NCBI GenBank assembly: GCA_938024995.1 | Contig: CALJDU010000045.1 | Coordinates: 161,453 to 225,452 of the forward strand | Reading direction: 5' to 3' | DNA: 64,000 bases | Source: an uncultured bacterium | GTDB lineage: Bacteria > Myxococcota_A > Polyangia > Polyangiales > Houyiibacteriaceae | The notes under the pieces: generated by a model | Told to the model about the DNA's origin: nothing | The model's input: only the letters and a program-made list of their open reading frames with translations | Database searches by the model: none | Program-made: the position numbers and the translations under genes | Shown: positions 16,166 to 24,160 of the stretch, piece by piece | Layout of the letters: each line of letters opens with the position of its first letter | How positions within the stretch are numbered: position 1 is the stretch's first letter

Positions 16166-16737
16166 CTCTCTATGTCGCGCTCGTTCATCACCCATGCCGG
16201 GATCGCCGTGGCGATGTGGTGACCACCGCGGTCACCAACATCGACGTGCATGACTTCGCGCGCATGACGACCACCTACGACGCCCGTTGCTACATCGTGA
16301 CGCCGATTACCGCGCAGCGAGAGCTGGTCGACGGGATCGCGCGGCACTGGCGCGAGGGACCAGGGAAGGTCCGCGTCCCCACCCGCGCCGCGGCGTTCGC
16401 GAGGTTCTCCGCGGTGGCCTCCATCGATGACGCGCACGCCGACATCGTCGAGCGGGAAGGGCGAGCGCCGGTGTGGGTGGCGACCGCCGCGGCCCGGGAT
16501 GATCGCGAGCTCACCTCGTTCGCTTCTCTTGGAAAAAGGACCCGTGACGAACCGGTCCTCTTGCTCTTCGGGACGGGCCACGGACTCACAGATGACTTGC
16601 TCGATCGTTGCGACGCTCAGCTTCCTCCGATTCGTCCGCGGAGAAAGCCTGGTGATTTCAATCACTTGTCTGTTCGCACGGCAGCCGCGATTATCTTGGA
16701 CCGGCTCCTCGGGGACGGGGAGACGCCTCAGGATTGA
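16162..16737 (+). CDS. SPOUT-type RNA methyltransferase (PF09936-like)
   Basis: 191 residues, resembling the stand-alone SAM-dependent RNA methyltransferase family often encoded beside trmD. Visible features are LYVALVHHPCRDRRGDVV at the N-terminus, LLLFGTGHGLTDDLL (knot and SAM-binding loop) and FNHLSVRTAAAIILDRLL at the C-terminus, all typical of that family. The RNA target is not established. It is translationally coupled to trmD by ATGA. Its stop codon forms part of the predicted rplS -35 element. Confidence 0.9.
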   Translation: MTLYVALVHHPCRDRRGDVVTTAVTNIDVHDFARMTTTYDARCYIVTPITAQRELVDGIARHWREGPGKVRVPTRAAAFARFSAVASIDDAHADIVEREGRAPVWVATAAARDDRELTSFASLGKRTRDEPVLLLFGTGHGLTDDLLDRCDAQLPPIRPRRKPGDFNHLSVRTAAAIILDRLLGDGETPQD

Positions 16738-16762
16738 CGCCGGTTTAGGCTCGTGCTAACCC
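16734..16762 (+). promoter_or_regulatory. Predicted promoter for rplS
   Basis: TTGACG (16734-16739), 17-base spacer, TAACCC (16757-16762). The -35 contains the TGA stop of the preceding gene. The spacing and -35 match the promoter predicted before rpsP. A short hairpin TTGCGG/CCGCAA follows in the rplS leader (about 16775-16791). Confidence 0.45.
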
Positions 16763-16854
16763 CCCGGTCCCTTTGCGGTTTTGGCCGCAAGCGCGCCTGT
16801 TTTCAAACGAAAACACCGTTCAACTACCACGGCGTTTGACGCCCCGGATTCCCC

Positions 16855-17277
16855 ATGACCACCAGCTCCCCACAAATCGAAGCCATCGAGGCCGCCTACA
16901 AGCGCGAGCTTCCCCCGTTCCGCGTCGGCGACACGGTTCGAGTGCACTTCCGTATCCGTGAGGGTGAGAAGGAGCGCATTCAGGTATTCGAGGGTGTCGT
17001 GATTCGTCGCAACAGCGGCGGCATCGGCGCGACCTTCACGGTCCGCAAGGTCAGCTACGGCGTGGGCGTCGAGCGAATCTTCCCGGCCCACTCCCCGCGC
17101 ATCGAGACCATCGAGATCACCGCCCGTGGTCACGTGCGTCGCGCGAAGCTCTACTTCCTTCGTGACCTTCGCGGCAAGAAGGCGCGCCTCCGCGCGAGCC
17201 GCCGTCATGGTGCCGATGAGGTCGTGCAGAAGTTCAAGGGTCGCAGCACCCAGGGCAAGAAGAAGCGCCGCCGCTAA
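16855..17277 (+). CDS. rplS: 50S ribosomal protein L19
   Basis: 140 residues with the conserved L19 body: FRVGDTVRVHFRIREGEKER, IQVFEGVVIRRN, GGIGATFTVRKVSYGVGVER, FPAHSPRIETIEI and RAKLYFLRDLRGKKARLR. L19 sits at the 30S-50S interface. The C-terminus adds about 20 basic residues beyond the usual end. It is separated from the trmD group by 117 bases containing its own predicted promoter. Confidence 0.97.
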   Translation: MTTSSPQIEAIEAAYKRELPPFRVGDTVRVHFRIREGEKERIQVFEGVVIRRNSGGIGATFTVRKVSYGVGVERIFPAHSPRIETIEITARGHVRRAKLYFLRDLRGKKARLRASRRHGADEVVQKFKGRSTQGKKKRRR

Positions 17278-17281
17278 GCAG

Positions 17282-17740
17282 GTGTCTTCCGTCTCGAGCG
17301 ACGCGTCGTCTCCCTCGAGCGGCCATCCGCGCAACCCCTATCCCACGGTCGACGTCATCGTCGAAGTGGAGGGCGGCATCGTCTTGATCGAGCGCAGCAA
17401 CGAGCCGCGCGGCTGGGCCTTGCCCGGTGGGTTCATCGACTACGGTGAACGGGTCGAGGACGGTGCGCGTCGCGAGGTCATGGAGGAGACGGGGCTCGTC
17501 GTGGAGCTCACCGCGCTCCTTGGAGTCTACAGCGACCCATCGCGCGACCCTCGGCAGCACAACCTCTCCGTCGTCTACATTGGGCGCGCGGAGGGAACGC
17601 CGGTGGGCGCGGATGACGCGAGCGATGCCAAGGTGTTCGCGCTCGACGCGCTTCCCGAGACGCTCTGTTTTGACCACGGGCAGATCCTCGCGGACTACAG
17701 GCGCTTTCGGGAGTCCGGCGCGCTGCCCGCACCGCGCTAG
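17282..17740 (+). CDS. Nudix hydrolase
   Basis: 152 residues. The full Nudix box GFIDYGERVEDGARREVMEE plus TGLVVEL (G-x5-E-x7-REV-x-EE-x-G) lies at about residues 42-64. The protein hydrolyses a nucleoside diphosphate linked to another moiety; the ending CFDHGQILADYRRF resembles ADP-ribose/NADH-type Nudix proteins that often follow rplS-like genes, but the substrate is not defined by the sequence. GTG 17282 is the best start in the short gap after rplS (five bases); a Ser/Pro-rich N-terminus precedes the fold. Confidence 0.88.
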   Translation: MSSVSSDASSPSSGHPRNPYPTVDVIVEVEGGIVLIERSNEPRGWALPGGFIDYGERVEDGARREVMEETGLVVELTALLGVYSDPSRDPRQHNLSVVYIGRAEGTPVGADDASDAKVFALDALPETLCFDHGQILADYRRFRESGALPAPR

Positions 17741-17752
17741 AGCGGTCGGCGC

Positions 17753-18376
17753 TCAGCGACCGCGCCAGCGCCGGTCGCGACCGATGTCCACGTGAACGAA
17801 GTCGGACGCGCGGTATGTGCCGATGCCGCCGACGTGGACCTCTTCGACGGTCGCCGCGAGGAGCTCTGCAGGGACGCCGGGGATGCGAAAGTCGAGCGCC
17901 TGACCAAGCGTGTGGTGACTGTTTCGCGCGACCTGACGACCCTTCTTCCGGAGCATCTCGTTGAACTTCGGTGAGCGGAAGCCGCTGATCACTTGGATCT
18001 GCTCGGACTCGAAGCGCTCCGCCATGTCGAGCGCGACGTCGATCACGCGACCCGCGACAGCTTTCTCGTGTCCGGTCACGCGACAGCGCAGAAAGGACGC
18101 GACCTCTTCTTCCTGAAGCGTCGCGGCGCGGGGAGCCGGCATCAGCTCGTGCGTGTGCATGTTGAAGAACGTGGCGCGGTAGGTCGTGAGACGAGTCCGC
18201 GCGGTGTGCGGCGCGTCTTGTTTCCGTGAGTAGTCCACGATTGGATCGTCGTCGTCTGGCGAGTCAACCGCGATCGGCGGAACCGTCGGCGCGCGGGGAG
18301 GCGGAGGAGGCGCGGTCGCGTACGCAGATACGACGACCGCGCAGAAGGTCAGCAACGCGTTCACACGTACCCACAT
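17753..18376 (-). CDS. DUF882 / peptidase M15-like exported protein
   Basis: 207 residues. A signal peptide (VNALLTFCAVVVSAYATA) and Pro-rich segment precede a DUF882 (YcbK-like, M15 superfamily) domain: FNMHTHELMPAP, MAERFESEQIQVISGFRSP, NSHHTLGQALDFRI and FVHVDIGRDRRW. Zn ligands His and Asp of HxLGxAxD and the terminal His of FVHVD are present, consistent with a cell-wall-cleaving or wall-modifying metallopeptidase. The frame is open upstream to 18628 but runs through an intergenic repeat, so the ATG at 18376 is preferred. It is convergent with the Nudix gene, 12 bases apart. Confidence 0.88.
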   Translation of the reverse strand: MWVRVNALLTFCAVVVSAYATAPPPPPRAPTVPPIAVDSPDDDDPIVDYSRKQDAPHTARTRLTTYRATFFNMHTHELMPAPRAATLQEEEVASFLRCRVTGHEKAVAGRVIDVALDMAERFESEQIQVISGFRSPKFNEMLRKKGRQVARNSHHTLGQALDFRIPGVPAELLAATVEEVHVGGIGTYRASDFVHVDIGRDRRWRGR

Positions 18377-18430
18377 CCGGCGATGCTGTGAACACGGGAG
18401 TACACGGTCAATATTTCTGCGCTGTGTTGT

Positions 18431-18640
18431 TGAGGGGGGCAACTCGCGCCCTCTCGCCTTCGGCGATTCAGCCCATCGTTCGCGTCGCTCAAGTCTTGCT
18501 CCCACCTGCGTCCATCTGCTGGTGCTTTGCGAACTCTCGGGAGCACGGGTCCGAAGGCTTTCGCGTTTCTGGGCCTTCGCGTTTCTGGCGGCTCGCTTTC
18601 CTCGTTGCCCATCGTTCGCTTCGCTCAAGTCTCGCCGCCA
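18431..18640. repeat. Intergenic repeat, diverged copy
   Basis: Two related segments share a core: CCATCGTTCGCGTCGCTCAA (about 18473-18492) and CCATCGTTCGCTTCGCTCAA (about 18609-18628). The first is preceded by an imperfect GAGGG...CCCTC hairpin. The core matches the repeats at 48.85 and 57.32 kb. A direct duplication of TTTCGCGTTTCTGG lies between them. Confidence 0.75.
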
Positions 18641-18661
18641 CGGTTCAGGTACCTTCTTGGA

Positions 18662-20302
18662 GTGGATGAGGACGGAGCGGAGCAGTCGGCCGAAGAGCTG
18701 CTGTCACGGGCGGCCGCGGCGTATCGATCGGGAGAGGTGGGGGAAGCGCGTGATGCTCTGGTTGTCGCTTGGCGTCTGACTCGACATCCCGCGATCGCTG
18801 ATTTGGTCGACGCCTTAAGCGCGCGACTGCCTCGCGATGCGATCCAGGGGCGAACGAAAAGGGAGCAGCGCGCGAACTGGCTCGCCGTGGCCGTGAACCA
18901 CGACCCGACCGACCTCCCGGCGTTGCTCGCGACTCCGTGGCCGCCGAAACAGATGGACGCCCGCGACTGGGTCAAAGAGCTGTCGTCGTTCCCGGCCGAC
19001 CCGCGTATCGCGCGGGTGCTGACAGATATCCTCACGAGCGTCCCGTACAAATCGAGCACCGCTTACCCGCTCTACAACGCGATGCTTCGCGTTCTTAAGT
19101 TGCATCGAGATCCGCGCAGCGTCCCGCGCCTCAAGACCATCGCGACTCGCGAGATGCGGTACGGAAGCACGTTGCAGTCCCGCGTGAAGAATGACCTGCG
19201 GACCTTGGAGACGCGAGCGAAGGCGGCTCCGCTGAGCGAGACCGCGCGAGCGAGTCTGGACGCCTTTGCGGACGAAGCGCGCCAGAAGCAGAGCGCCGAA
19301 GAGCTCTTCGAACGCGTGTATGGAGCGCTCTCCGAAGACGCTCCGCGCCTCGTCTACGCCGACTTCCTCTCTGCCAAGGGAGACCCACGGGGCGAGTACA
19401 TCTCGCTCGCGTTGAGCCGCGGCGACGCTCCTCCGAGTCGTCGAGAGAGGGCGTTGCTGAAGACGCACGCGGTGGAGTGGTCTGGGCCGCTCGACCCTCT
19501 GTTCCACGCGAAGGGACGGGTCTGGCGGCGCGGTTTCCTCGCGGGCGGGAACGGGATCTGGCGGCGTATGGAGTCGGCAGACCGCACCGCGACGTGTCGC
19601 GAGTGGGCGATGATCGAAGAGATCACGCTCTATGGATCCGTCGGCGCGATCTCAGAGAGGCTCGCGCCAGCGGTTCGTGACACGCTGCGCGCGCTGCACA
19701 ACGTCGACCTGCTGTTCTTTGGCAGGCAGGCCGGCGCGCCGTTCGCGTTGACGACGTTGAGCATTTACGACGGGATCGACGCTCCGCTCGGGCCGCAGTT
19801 TCAGAACGTGAAGGTGCTCGGGTACGTGACGCCGGTTCACATGACCGCTCACGACTCGTTCCTCATGACGCCGCCATCGTGGCTCTTTCGTGACGAGGTC
19901 GGCGCGCAACTGGACGAGTTTCAGGTGCTGACCGCTCGCCCCGTCGAGACCACCGCGATGTTGATGGAGCACAGTCGCAGCGACTGGAAGCGCGTGCGGG
20001 TCTTGGACAGCAAGCAGGTCACGTTCACAAAACACAAAGGGTGGACCTACACGCTCGACAAGGACGGGGCGGGTCGCTTCCGCGTTCTTCGCGCACGCTT
20101 TCAGGGCGGGCGCTTTGATCAGGGCGACAAGCTCATCTCGCTCGTCCGAGGGTTACCGCCAGATACCCTCAGCGAGGTTCACGTCGAAACCGAAAAGCGC
20201 GCGAGCTGGCCCGAGTCGTCCATCGAGCGACTGGAGACCGCCATGGGGCGTCACCCGAGCGCGGTGCTCAAGACCCGACCTGTACGTACGTTGGAGACGT
20301 AG
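18662..20302 (+). CDS. Repeat-companion domain (TIGR02996-like) protein
   Basis: About 546 residues, cytoplasmic, function unknown. The centre contains the motif LFERVYGALSEDAPRLVYAD followed by FLSAKGDPRGEYISLAL, matching the repeat-companion domain (TIGR02996) frequent in planctomycetes and myxobacteria, there usually next to leucine-rich-repeat or HEAT-like modules. The N-terminal part (HPAIADLVDALSARLPRD, DPRSVPRLKTIATREM) looks HEAT-like. GTG 18662 is the likely start; upstream residues would be translated repeat. A second protein with the same domain is encoded at 46992-47942. Confidence 0.8.
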   Translation: MDEDGAEQSAEELLSRAAAAYRSGEVGEARDALVVAWRLTRHPAIADLVDALSARLPRDAIQGRTKREQRANWLAVAVNHDPTDLPALLATPWPPKQMDARDWVKELSSFPADPRIARVLTDILTSVPYKSSTAYPLYNAMLRVLKLHRDPRSVPRLKTIATREMRYGSTLQSRVKNDLRTLETRAKAAPLSETARASLDAFADEARQKQSAEELFERVYGALSEDAPRLVYADFLSAKGDPRGEYISLALSRGDAPPSRRERALLKTHAVEWSGPLDPLFHAKGRVWRRGFLAGGNGIWRRMESADRTATCREWAMIEEITLYGSVGAISERLAPAVRDTLRALHNVDLLFFGRQAGAPFALTTLSIYDGIDAPLGPQFQNVKVLGYVTPVHMTAHDSFLMTPPSWLFRDEVGAQLDEFQVLTARPVETTAMLMEHSRSDWKRVRVLDSKQVTFTKHKGWTYTLDKDGAGRFRVLRARFQGGRFDQGDKLISLVRGLPPDTLSEVHVETEKRASWPESSIERLETAMGRHPSAVLKTRPVRTLET

Positions 20303-20307
20303 TTCGG

Positions 20308-20331
20308 GGAGGGTCGACAAAAAGACCCTCC
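20308..20331. terminator. Hairpin between convergent genes
   Basis: GGAGGGTC (20308-20315) / GACCCTCC (20324-20331) with an A-rich loop, six bases after the stop of the upstream gene and just before the stop of the convergent ATPase gene. No T-tract follows on either strand, so it may be a factor-dependent or RNA-stabilising hairpin. Confidence 0.55.
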
Positions 20332-20336
20332 AAGAG

Positions 20337-21887
20337 TCACGTGAGGAAGGGTTCGGTCGTGATCGCTTGCGGTCGCGAGATGCCGAGACGCGCGATGATC
20401 TCTTCGGCGAGGCTCGCGAAGATGGCGCCGACCGCGCCAGCGGTGGGTTGTCCCAACGCCGCGGCGCGTGAGAAGACCTCTGAGCGGGGCACCGGCGTGT
20501 CGAAGGTGCGGTAGCCGTCTTGCTGCGCGACCTTTTGGAAGGCCGAAAACGCAGGCTGTGACTGCGCGGTGAACATGTTGACGATGACGCCGATCAGCTC
20601 GGGGCTGTCGGGATCGGCGACCTGGGTCTTGAGCAGCATGTCGAACGAGCGGCTCGCGATGCTCTCGGCCTGAAGCACGCCGACCGCGTGGGTGGCGCAG
20701 CGCATCGCGGCGCGCGAGATACCAAACATCCCCGCCGGGCAGTCGAGCAAGATGATCGTTCCCGGGCGGGCGAGGCGGCCGAGCATCGCCGGGAGGCGCG
20801 CGGCCGCGACCTCAGGGTCGAGGGAAGCGATGGAGGTTTGTTTGCCGCGCGCCGGCAACACCCGAAGGTTCGGAAGCGCGGTTCCGCGCAGGCAGTCGTC
20901 GATCGTGGCGTCACCCGCGAGCACGTCGTAGAGCCCGCGCTCGATCCGCTCATGCGCGTCGAGCGCCGACGCGATATCGCCGTTGGGATCGACATCCGCC
21001 AAGATCACCGTGCGGTGTTGCCGCGCCATCGCCACCGCGAGGTTGAGCGAGACCGTGGTCTTGCCGACGCCTCCCTTGGGGCTGCAGATCGTGATCAAGT
21101 GGCCGCTCGAGGTTCTCGGCATCGCCTTCTTCCTGTCTTCTGTCTTGGGGGGGGCGGGGTCCGTGGGGGCGGGCGTCTCCGCGACCGTGTCGGGGAGCGC
21201 AGCGATACTTGGGGAGCTCGCGGGTCGATGCTCTCGGAGAGATGGGATGGTCTTGGACGGGCCGGCCTCAGGTTGGTCGTACCGCGCGGTGGACGCGCGC
21301 GCGCTCTGCTCGCTCGGGTCACCGGTGAGCGTCGTGCGCTGCGTCGTGTCGGTCGGCGTCGGGAGACCCTGAGTCATCCCAGCGTCATCGGTCACCGTCG
21401 GCGTCCCCGCGAACTCTTGCGTGACCTGCTTGCGCGGGGCGGGCTCTGGCGCGGTTTCCGCTTCAGCGGCCGCGTCGGGCTCCGCGCGCGGGTCGAGTCC
21501 CTGCATCGTCATGGCGGGGCGTCGAGGCAGCTCGACAGCGGGGCGCGTAGCAGAGTCACTGGCGTTGCCGGCTGACTCGACCAAGAGTCGCCCAAGGCTA
21601 TCCACGCGCGCGTAGCTCTTTCGTTCCGCGAGTCGGTAGATGCGATAGGTCAGCAGGTTGTTCGACTGCATGAGCGCGCGGAACGCCGTCCGCGCGTCCG
21701 GAACAGCGGGCTCAACGTGAACGACCTGGTGCGCCTTCAAGAAAATCGCGCCGACCGGGAGGTCGCGTCGATCGCGGAGCTCCACCGCGGTGAAGTGTTC
21801 GTTCTCCGCGGCCAGCGTCAGAATGTCGCCGAGGTTTGACTTGTTGAGCAGCCCCTCTTTGACCAACGAACGCGTGACCTCGCTCAT
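20337..21887 (-). CDS. ParA/MinD-like ATPase with N-terminal DUF4388-like domain
   Basis: 516 residues. The N-terminal ~110 residues resemble a DUF4388/PATAN domain (LNKSNLGDILTLAAENEHF, LPVGAIFLKAHQVVHVEP). A 150-residue Pro/Thr/Ala linker follows. The C-terminal ~250 residues form a deviant-Walker ATPase: CSPKGGVGKTTVSLNLAVAM (KGGVGKTT), ILADVDPNGD and IILLDCPAGMFG (Walker B). Such proteins position cargo or polarity determinants; DUF4388 domains in myxobacteria occur in signalling and motility proteins. No parB partner is near, so chromosome partitioning is unlikely. ATG at 21887 has GAGGGG upstream; the open frame continues to 21959 but with weaker initiation. Confidence 0.88.
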   Translation of the reverse strand: MSEVTRSLVKEGLLNKSNLGDILTLAAENEHFTAVELRDRRDLPVGAIFLKAHQVVHVEPAVPDARTAFRALMQSNNLLTYRIYRLAERKSYARVDSLGRLLVESAGNASDSATRPAVELPRRPAMTMQGLDPRAEPDAAAEAETAPEPAPRKQVTQEFAGTPTVTDDAGMTQGLPTPTDTTQRTTLTGDPSEQSARASTARYDQPEAGPSKTIPSLREHRPASSPSIAALPDTVAETPAPTDPAPPKTEDRKKAMPRTSSGHLITICSPKGGVGKTTVSLNLAVAMARQHRTVILADVDPNGDIASALDAHERIERGLYDVLAGDATIDDCLRGTALPNLRVLPARGKQTSIASLDPEVAAARLPAMLGRLARPGTIILLDCPAGMFGISRAAMRCATHAVGVLQAESIASRSFDMLLKTQVADPDSPELIGVIVNMFTAQSQPAFSAFQKVAQQDGYRTFDTPVPRSEVFSRAAALGQPTAGAVGAIFASLAEEIIARLGISRPQAITTEPFLT

Positions 21888-22026
21888 GACGCCCCTCGTC
21901 GATTCCGGTTCATAAGCCGCTACGCTAGCGCGGCGAGCGGCCGCCTTACTACTGAACATTTTAAAGAGCGCGCGGCGGAGTCCTGCTTCTGAGGCTTTTT
22001 GCGGCGCCTGACGAGCAAAAGCGCCG

Positions 22027-22530
22027 TTAGGAGATGGTGATCCTGGACTCGTGGAACGCGTCCGTTCCGGGGGTGTGAACCCAGAGCTTTCGATCGCGGA
22101 CCATGCCGTCGACCACGCTGACGACCAGGAACGCGCAGGGCCACATCAGCTGCCCTTTGTACGCGAAGGTCTGCGAGTCCTCGGCGCTGAAGTAGGCGCC
22201 GGCGTCGCAGTGTGAATGGTAGATGACCTTCAGCGGTCGGCCGTTCGCTTCGCCCTGCTCAATGGCGTCCATCGCGCGCTTCTCATGAAGCTTGAAGTAG
22301 GTCTCCCCGGTTCGCGGAAACTGTACCGGGTCGAGCTTGTGGTACTTGTCGGCCAGGTTCTCTTCGCGCCGGGATTCGTCGAGCGAGAGCGGGGCGTCGG
22401 CCGGACCGAAGACCAGCCCGCAGCTCTCTTTGGGGTAGCACTCGACGGCGTGCGCTTCGATATCGGCGAGCACCGCGCGATCAATGACGAGGTCTCCCGC
22501 GATCCAGGCTTTCGTCGACTCACCAGACAT
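22027..22530 (-). CDS. mec: JAMM/MPN metallopeptidase (Mec-like, CysO-cysteine hydrolase)
   Basis: 167 residues. The Zn-binding JAMM motif is complete: the upstream Glu in YPKESCGLVFG (35), then HSHCDAGAYFSAED (H-x-H-x10-D) at about 107-120. In Mycobacterium, Mec releases cysteine from the C-terminus of the carrier CysO after CysM has built it there. The gene is last in the operon with a CysM-like synthase (11-bp overlap), a MoaD-type carrier and E1-like genes, so the same reaction is expected. An additional role in trimming the terminal Ala of the carrier is possible (QbsD-like). Confidence 0.9.
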   Translation of the reverse strand: MSGESTKAWIAGDLVIDRAVLADIEAHAVECYPKESCGLVFGPADAPLSLDESRREENLADKYHKLDPVQFPRTGETYFKLHEKRAMDAIEQGEANGRPLKVIYHSHCDAGAYFSAEDSQTFAYKGQLMWPCAFLVVSVVDGMVRDRKLWVHTPGTDAFHESRITIS

Positions 22531-23440
22531 AACGCTTCTCCCACTTCATCGGCGCGAAGTATCGGTCTCCGCGATCACACGCGATCGCGACGATGCAGCC
22601 CTCACGTTTCTCCGCGGCGAGGCGCTTCGCCATGACAACCGCGCCGGCCACGTTCGCTCCGGTGGAGTGACCCACGTGGAGGCCTTCTTGTTCCGCCAAG
22701 CGATCGGACATGTCCCAACCATCTTCGGTGCCGACCGGCAGGATCTCGTCCGGGAGGTTCGCGTCGAAAATGGGCGGGACGATCGAGCTCGCCATGTGCT
22801 TGAGGCCCTCAAGGCCGTGGAGGGCTTCCGCCGGCTCGACCGCCACGCAGTGCACCTTGCGGTGGTGCTCGCGCATCCGTCGCGTTGTCCCCATGCAAGT
22901 GCCGCTCGTCCCGAGGCCCGCGACGAAGTGCGTGATCTCGTCGCCGACCTGGTCGATGATCTCGGCGGCGGTCCCGAGGTAGTGCGCCTTGGGGTTGCTC
23001 GGGTTGCTGTACTGGTCGGGGTAGAAGTACTTCTCCGGGTTCTCTCCAACGACCTTCTTCACGAGGCGGATGGCGCCGTCGCTCCCTTCCATCGGGTCGC
23101 TGAAGATGAGCTCGGTGCCGAACGCTTGCGTGATGTCTTTGCGCGGCTTGCTCACGTTGCTCGGCATGACGAGCGCCACCCGGTAACCGAGCGCGGCGCC
23201 GTAGAGGCTGTACGCGACACCCGTGTTCCCGCTGGTCGAATCGATGAGGATGCGGTCCTTCGTCATTCGGCCGTCCTCAATCGCGTCGAGGATCATCCGC
23301 AGCGCGGGCCGATCCTTCACGGAGCCGCCCGGGTTCATGTACTCAAGCTTGAGGTAAATCTTCACGCCCGGCGTGTCGCGATCGATGTGTCGCAACCGAA
23401 GCAGAGGTGTGTTGCCGACAGCGTCGACGACCGATTCCAT
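22520..23440 (-). CDS. cysM: Cysteine synthase, CysM-type (carrier-dependent)
   Basis: 306-residue PLP fold-type II enzyme: VGNTPLLRL, LEYMNPGGSVKDRPAL (PLP Lys), STSGNTGVAYSLYGAALGY, GLGTSGTCMGTTRRMREH and HVGHSTGANVAGAV. In the middle, ALHGLEGLKHM aligns with the mycobacterial CysM segment whose Arg reads O-phosphoserine (here Lys). Together with the carrier and Mec genes this predicts use of a protein thiocarboxylate as the sulfur donor. ATG at 23440 matches the family N-terminus; a TTG five codons upstream has a better-placed GAAGGA. A separate CysK is encoded in the same operon, implying two distinct cysteine routes. Confidence 0.9.
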   Translation of the reverse strand: MESVVDAVGNTPLLRLRHIDRDTPGVKIYLKLEYMNPGGSVKDRPALRMILDAIEDGRMTKDRILIDSTSGNTGVAYSLYGAALGYRVALVMPSNVSKPRKDITQAFGTELIFSDPMEGSDGAIRLVKKVVGENPEKYFYPDQYSNPSNPKAHYLGTAAEIIDQVGDEITHFVAGLGTSGTCMGTTRRMREHHRKVHCVAVEPAEALHGLEGLKHMASSIVPPIFDANLPDEILPVGTEDGWDMSDRLAEQEGLHVGHSTGANVAGAVVMAKRLAAEKREGCIVAIACDRGDRYFAPMKWEKRYVW

Positions 23441-23457
23441 TCGACGAAAGCGCAAGG

Positions 23458-23838
23458 TCAGTCCGTTCCTTCTGGCGATGGTCCAGGTGGTTGGGGAGAG
23501 GGGGAGAGGAGCTGGTAGGTGGAGGGGAAGGGCGCGCGTTCGCGCCCGAGAGCGACCTTGATCGCCTCGACCGCGGCGAACGCGGCGACGAGGGAAGTCG
23601 CGGCGGAAGCGAGCGCGGGGTCTTGGGTGAGCTGTCGCGCGTCGCGTGGGTCGAGCGAGGTCGTGATGCTCTCGCTGCGCTGCACACCCGCGCGCGTCAG
23701 GTATTCGTTCGCGAGGTCCGAGCCGGGCCCATCAATGCGCGCGCTCGCCTGACACAGGCGCTGCTGCCCTTCCGGACCGATCTCCGGTAGCAGGAGCTGC
23801 CGCGCGAACGCCACGCGTTGATGAGCGCTCAGGGTCAC
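23458..23838 (-). CDS. Degenerate E1/MoeB-like protein lacking the adenylation core
   Basis: 126 residues. The N-terminus reads like a MoeB/ThiF start (AFARQLLLPEIGPEGQQRL) and continues as ARIDGPGSDLANEYLTRAGV, matching the first strand and helix of the E1 Rossmann fold but without a clean GxGxxG. The chain then jumps to LVAAFAAVEAIKVALG, which matches the late helix of E1 proteins. The ATP-binding Arg/Lys, catalytic Cys and zinc CxxC pairs are all absent. Its GTG overlaps the carrier's stop (GTGA). It could be a vestigial duplicate, or supply the N-terminal arm that the adjacent ThiF protein lacks. Confidence 0.8.
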   Translation of the reverse strand: MTLSAHQRVAFARQLLLPEIGPEGQQRLCQASARIDGPGSDLANEYLTRAGVQRSESITTSLDPRDARQLTQDPALASAATSLVAAFAAVEAIKVALGRERAPFPSTYQLLSPSPQPPGPSPEGTD

Positions 23839-24110
23839 GCGCCGCCAGCGATGGCGGGCACAATGCTGACGCTGTCGCCCGCCTTGACCGCGGTCTCGAG
23901 GTTGTCGAGGAACCGGATGTCCTCGTCGTTCGCGAAGATGTTCACGAAGCGGCGGACGCCCTTGTCGTCGCAGAGGCGCTCTTTGATGCCGGGACAGGCG
24001 GACTCGAGGGCGTCGATGACCGCGCCCACGGTGGCGCCTTCGACAGAGACCTCGTCCTGACCACCGGTGAGGGTGCGGAGCGGAGTGGGGATGCGGACGG
24101 TTACGGACAT
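23835..24110 (-). CDS. cysO: MoaD/ThiS-family sulfur carrier (CysO-like), Gly-Gly-Ala end
   Basis: 91 residues, ubiquitin-like beta-grasp: SVTVRIPTPLRTLTGGQDEV, VGAVIDALESACPGIKERLC, RFVNIFANDEDIRFLDNLET and DSVSIVPAIAGGA. The VSIVPAIAGG ending is that of mycobacterial CysO, but one Ala codon follows the di-glycine before the TGA. Activation by an E1 needs a free Gly carboxylate, so trimming by the JAMM peptidase or an alternative is implied. The ATG has a strong AAGGAG ten bases upstream and is the best ribosome site in the operon, consistent with a carrier needed in excess. The gene lies 50 bases after thiF. Confidence 0.93.
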   Translation of the reverse strand: MSVTVRIPTPLRTLTGGQDEVSVEGATVGAVIDALESACPGIKERLCDDKGVRRFVNIFANDEDIRFLDNLETAVKAGDSVSIVPAIAGGA

Positions 24111-24160
24111 GTTCTGTTTTCTCCTTGAGCGCGCTCTATGGAAGCGCGCGAAAATCATGG

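Noticed and set aside
18377..18661. Coding extensions of the genes on either side (DUF882 protein and repeat-companion protein)
   Set aside because: Both extensions translate the intergenic repeat and would bury the signal peptide of the DUF882 protein.
20337..21887. Chromosome-partition ParA
   Set aside because: No parB or origin features are nearby and the DUF4388-like N-terminal domain and long linker are unlike partition ParA.
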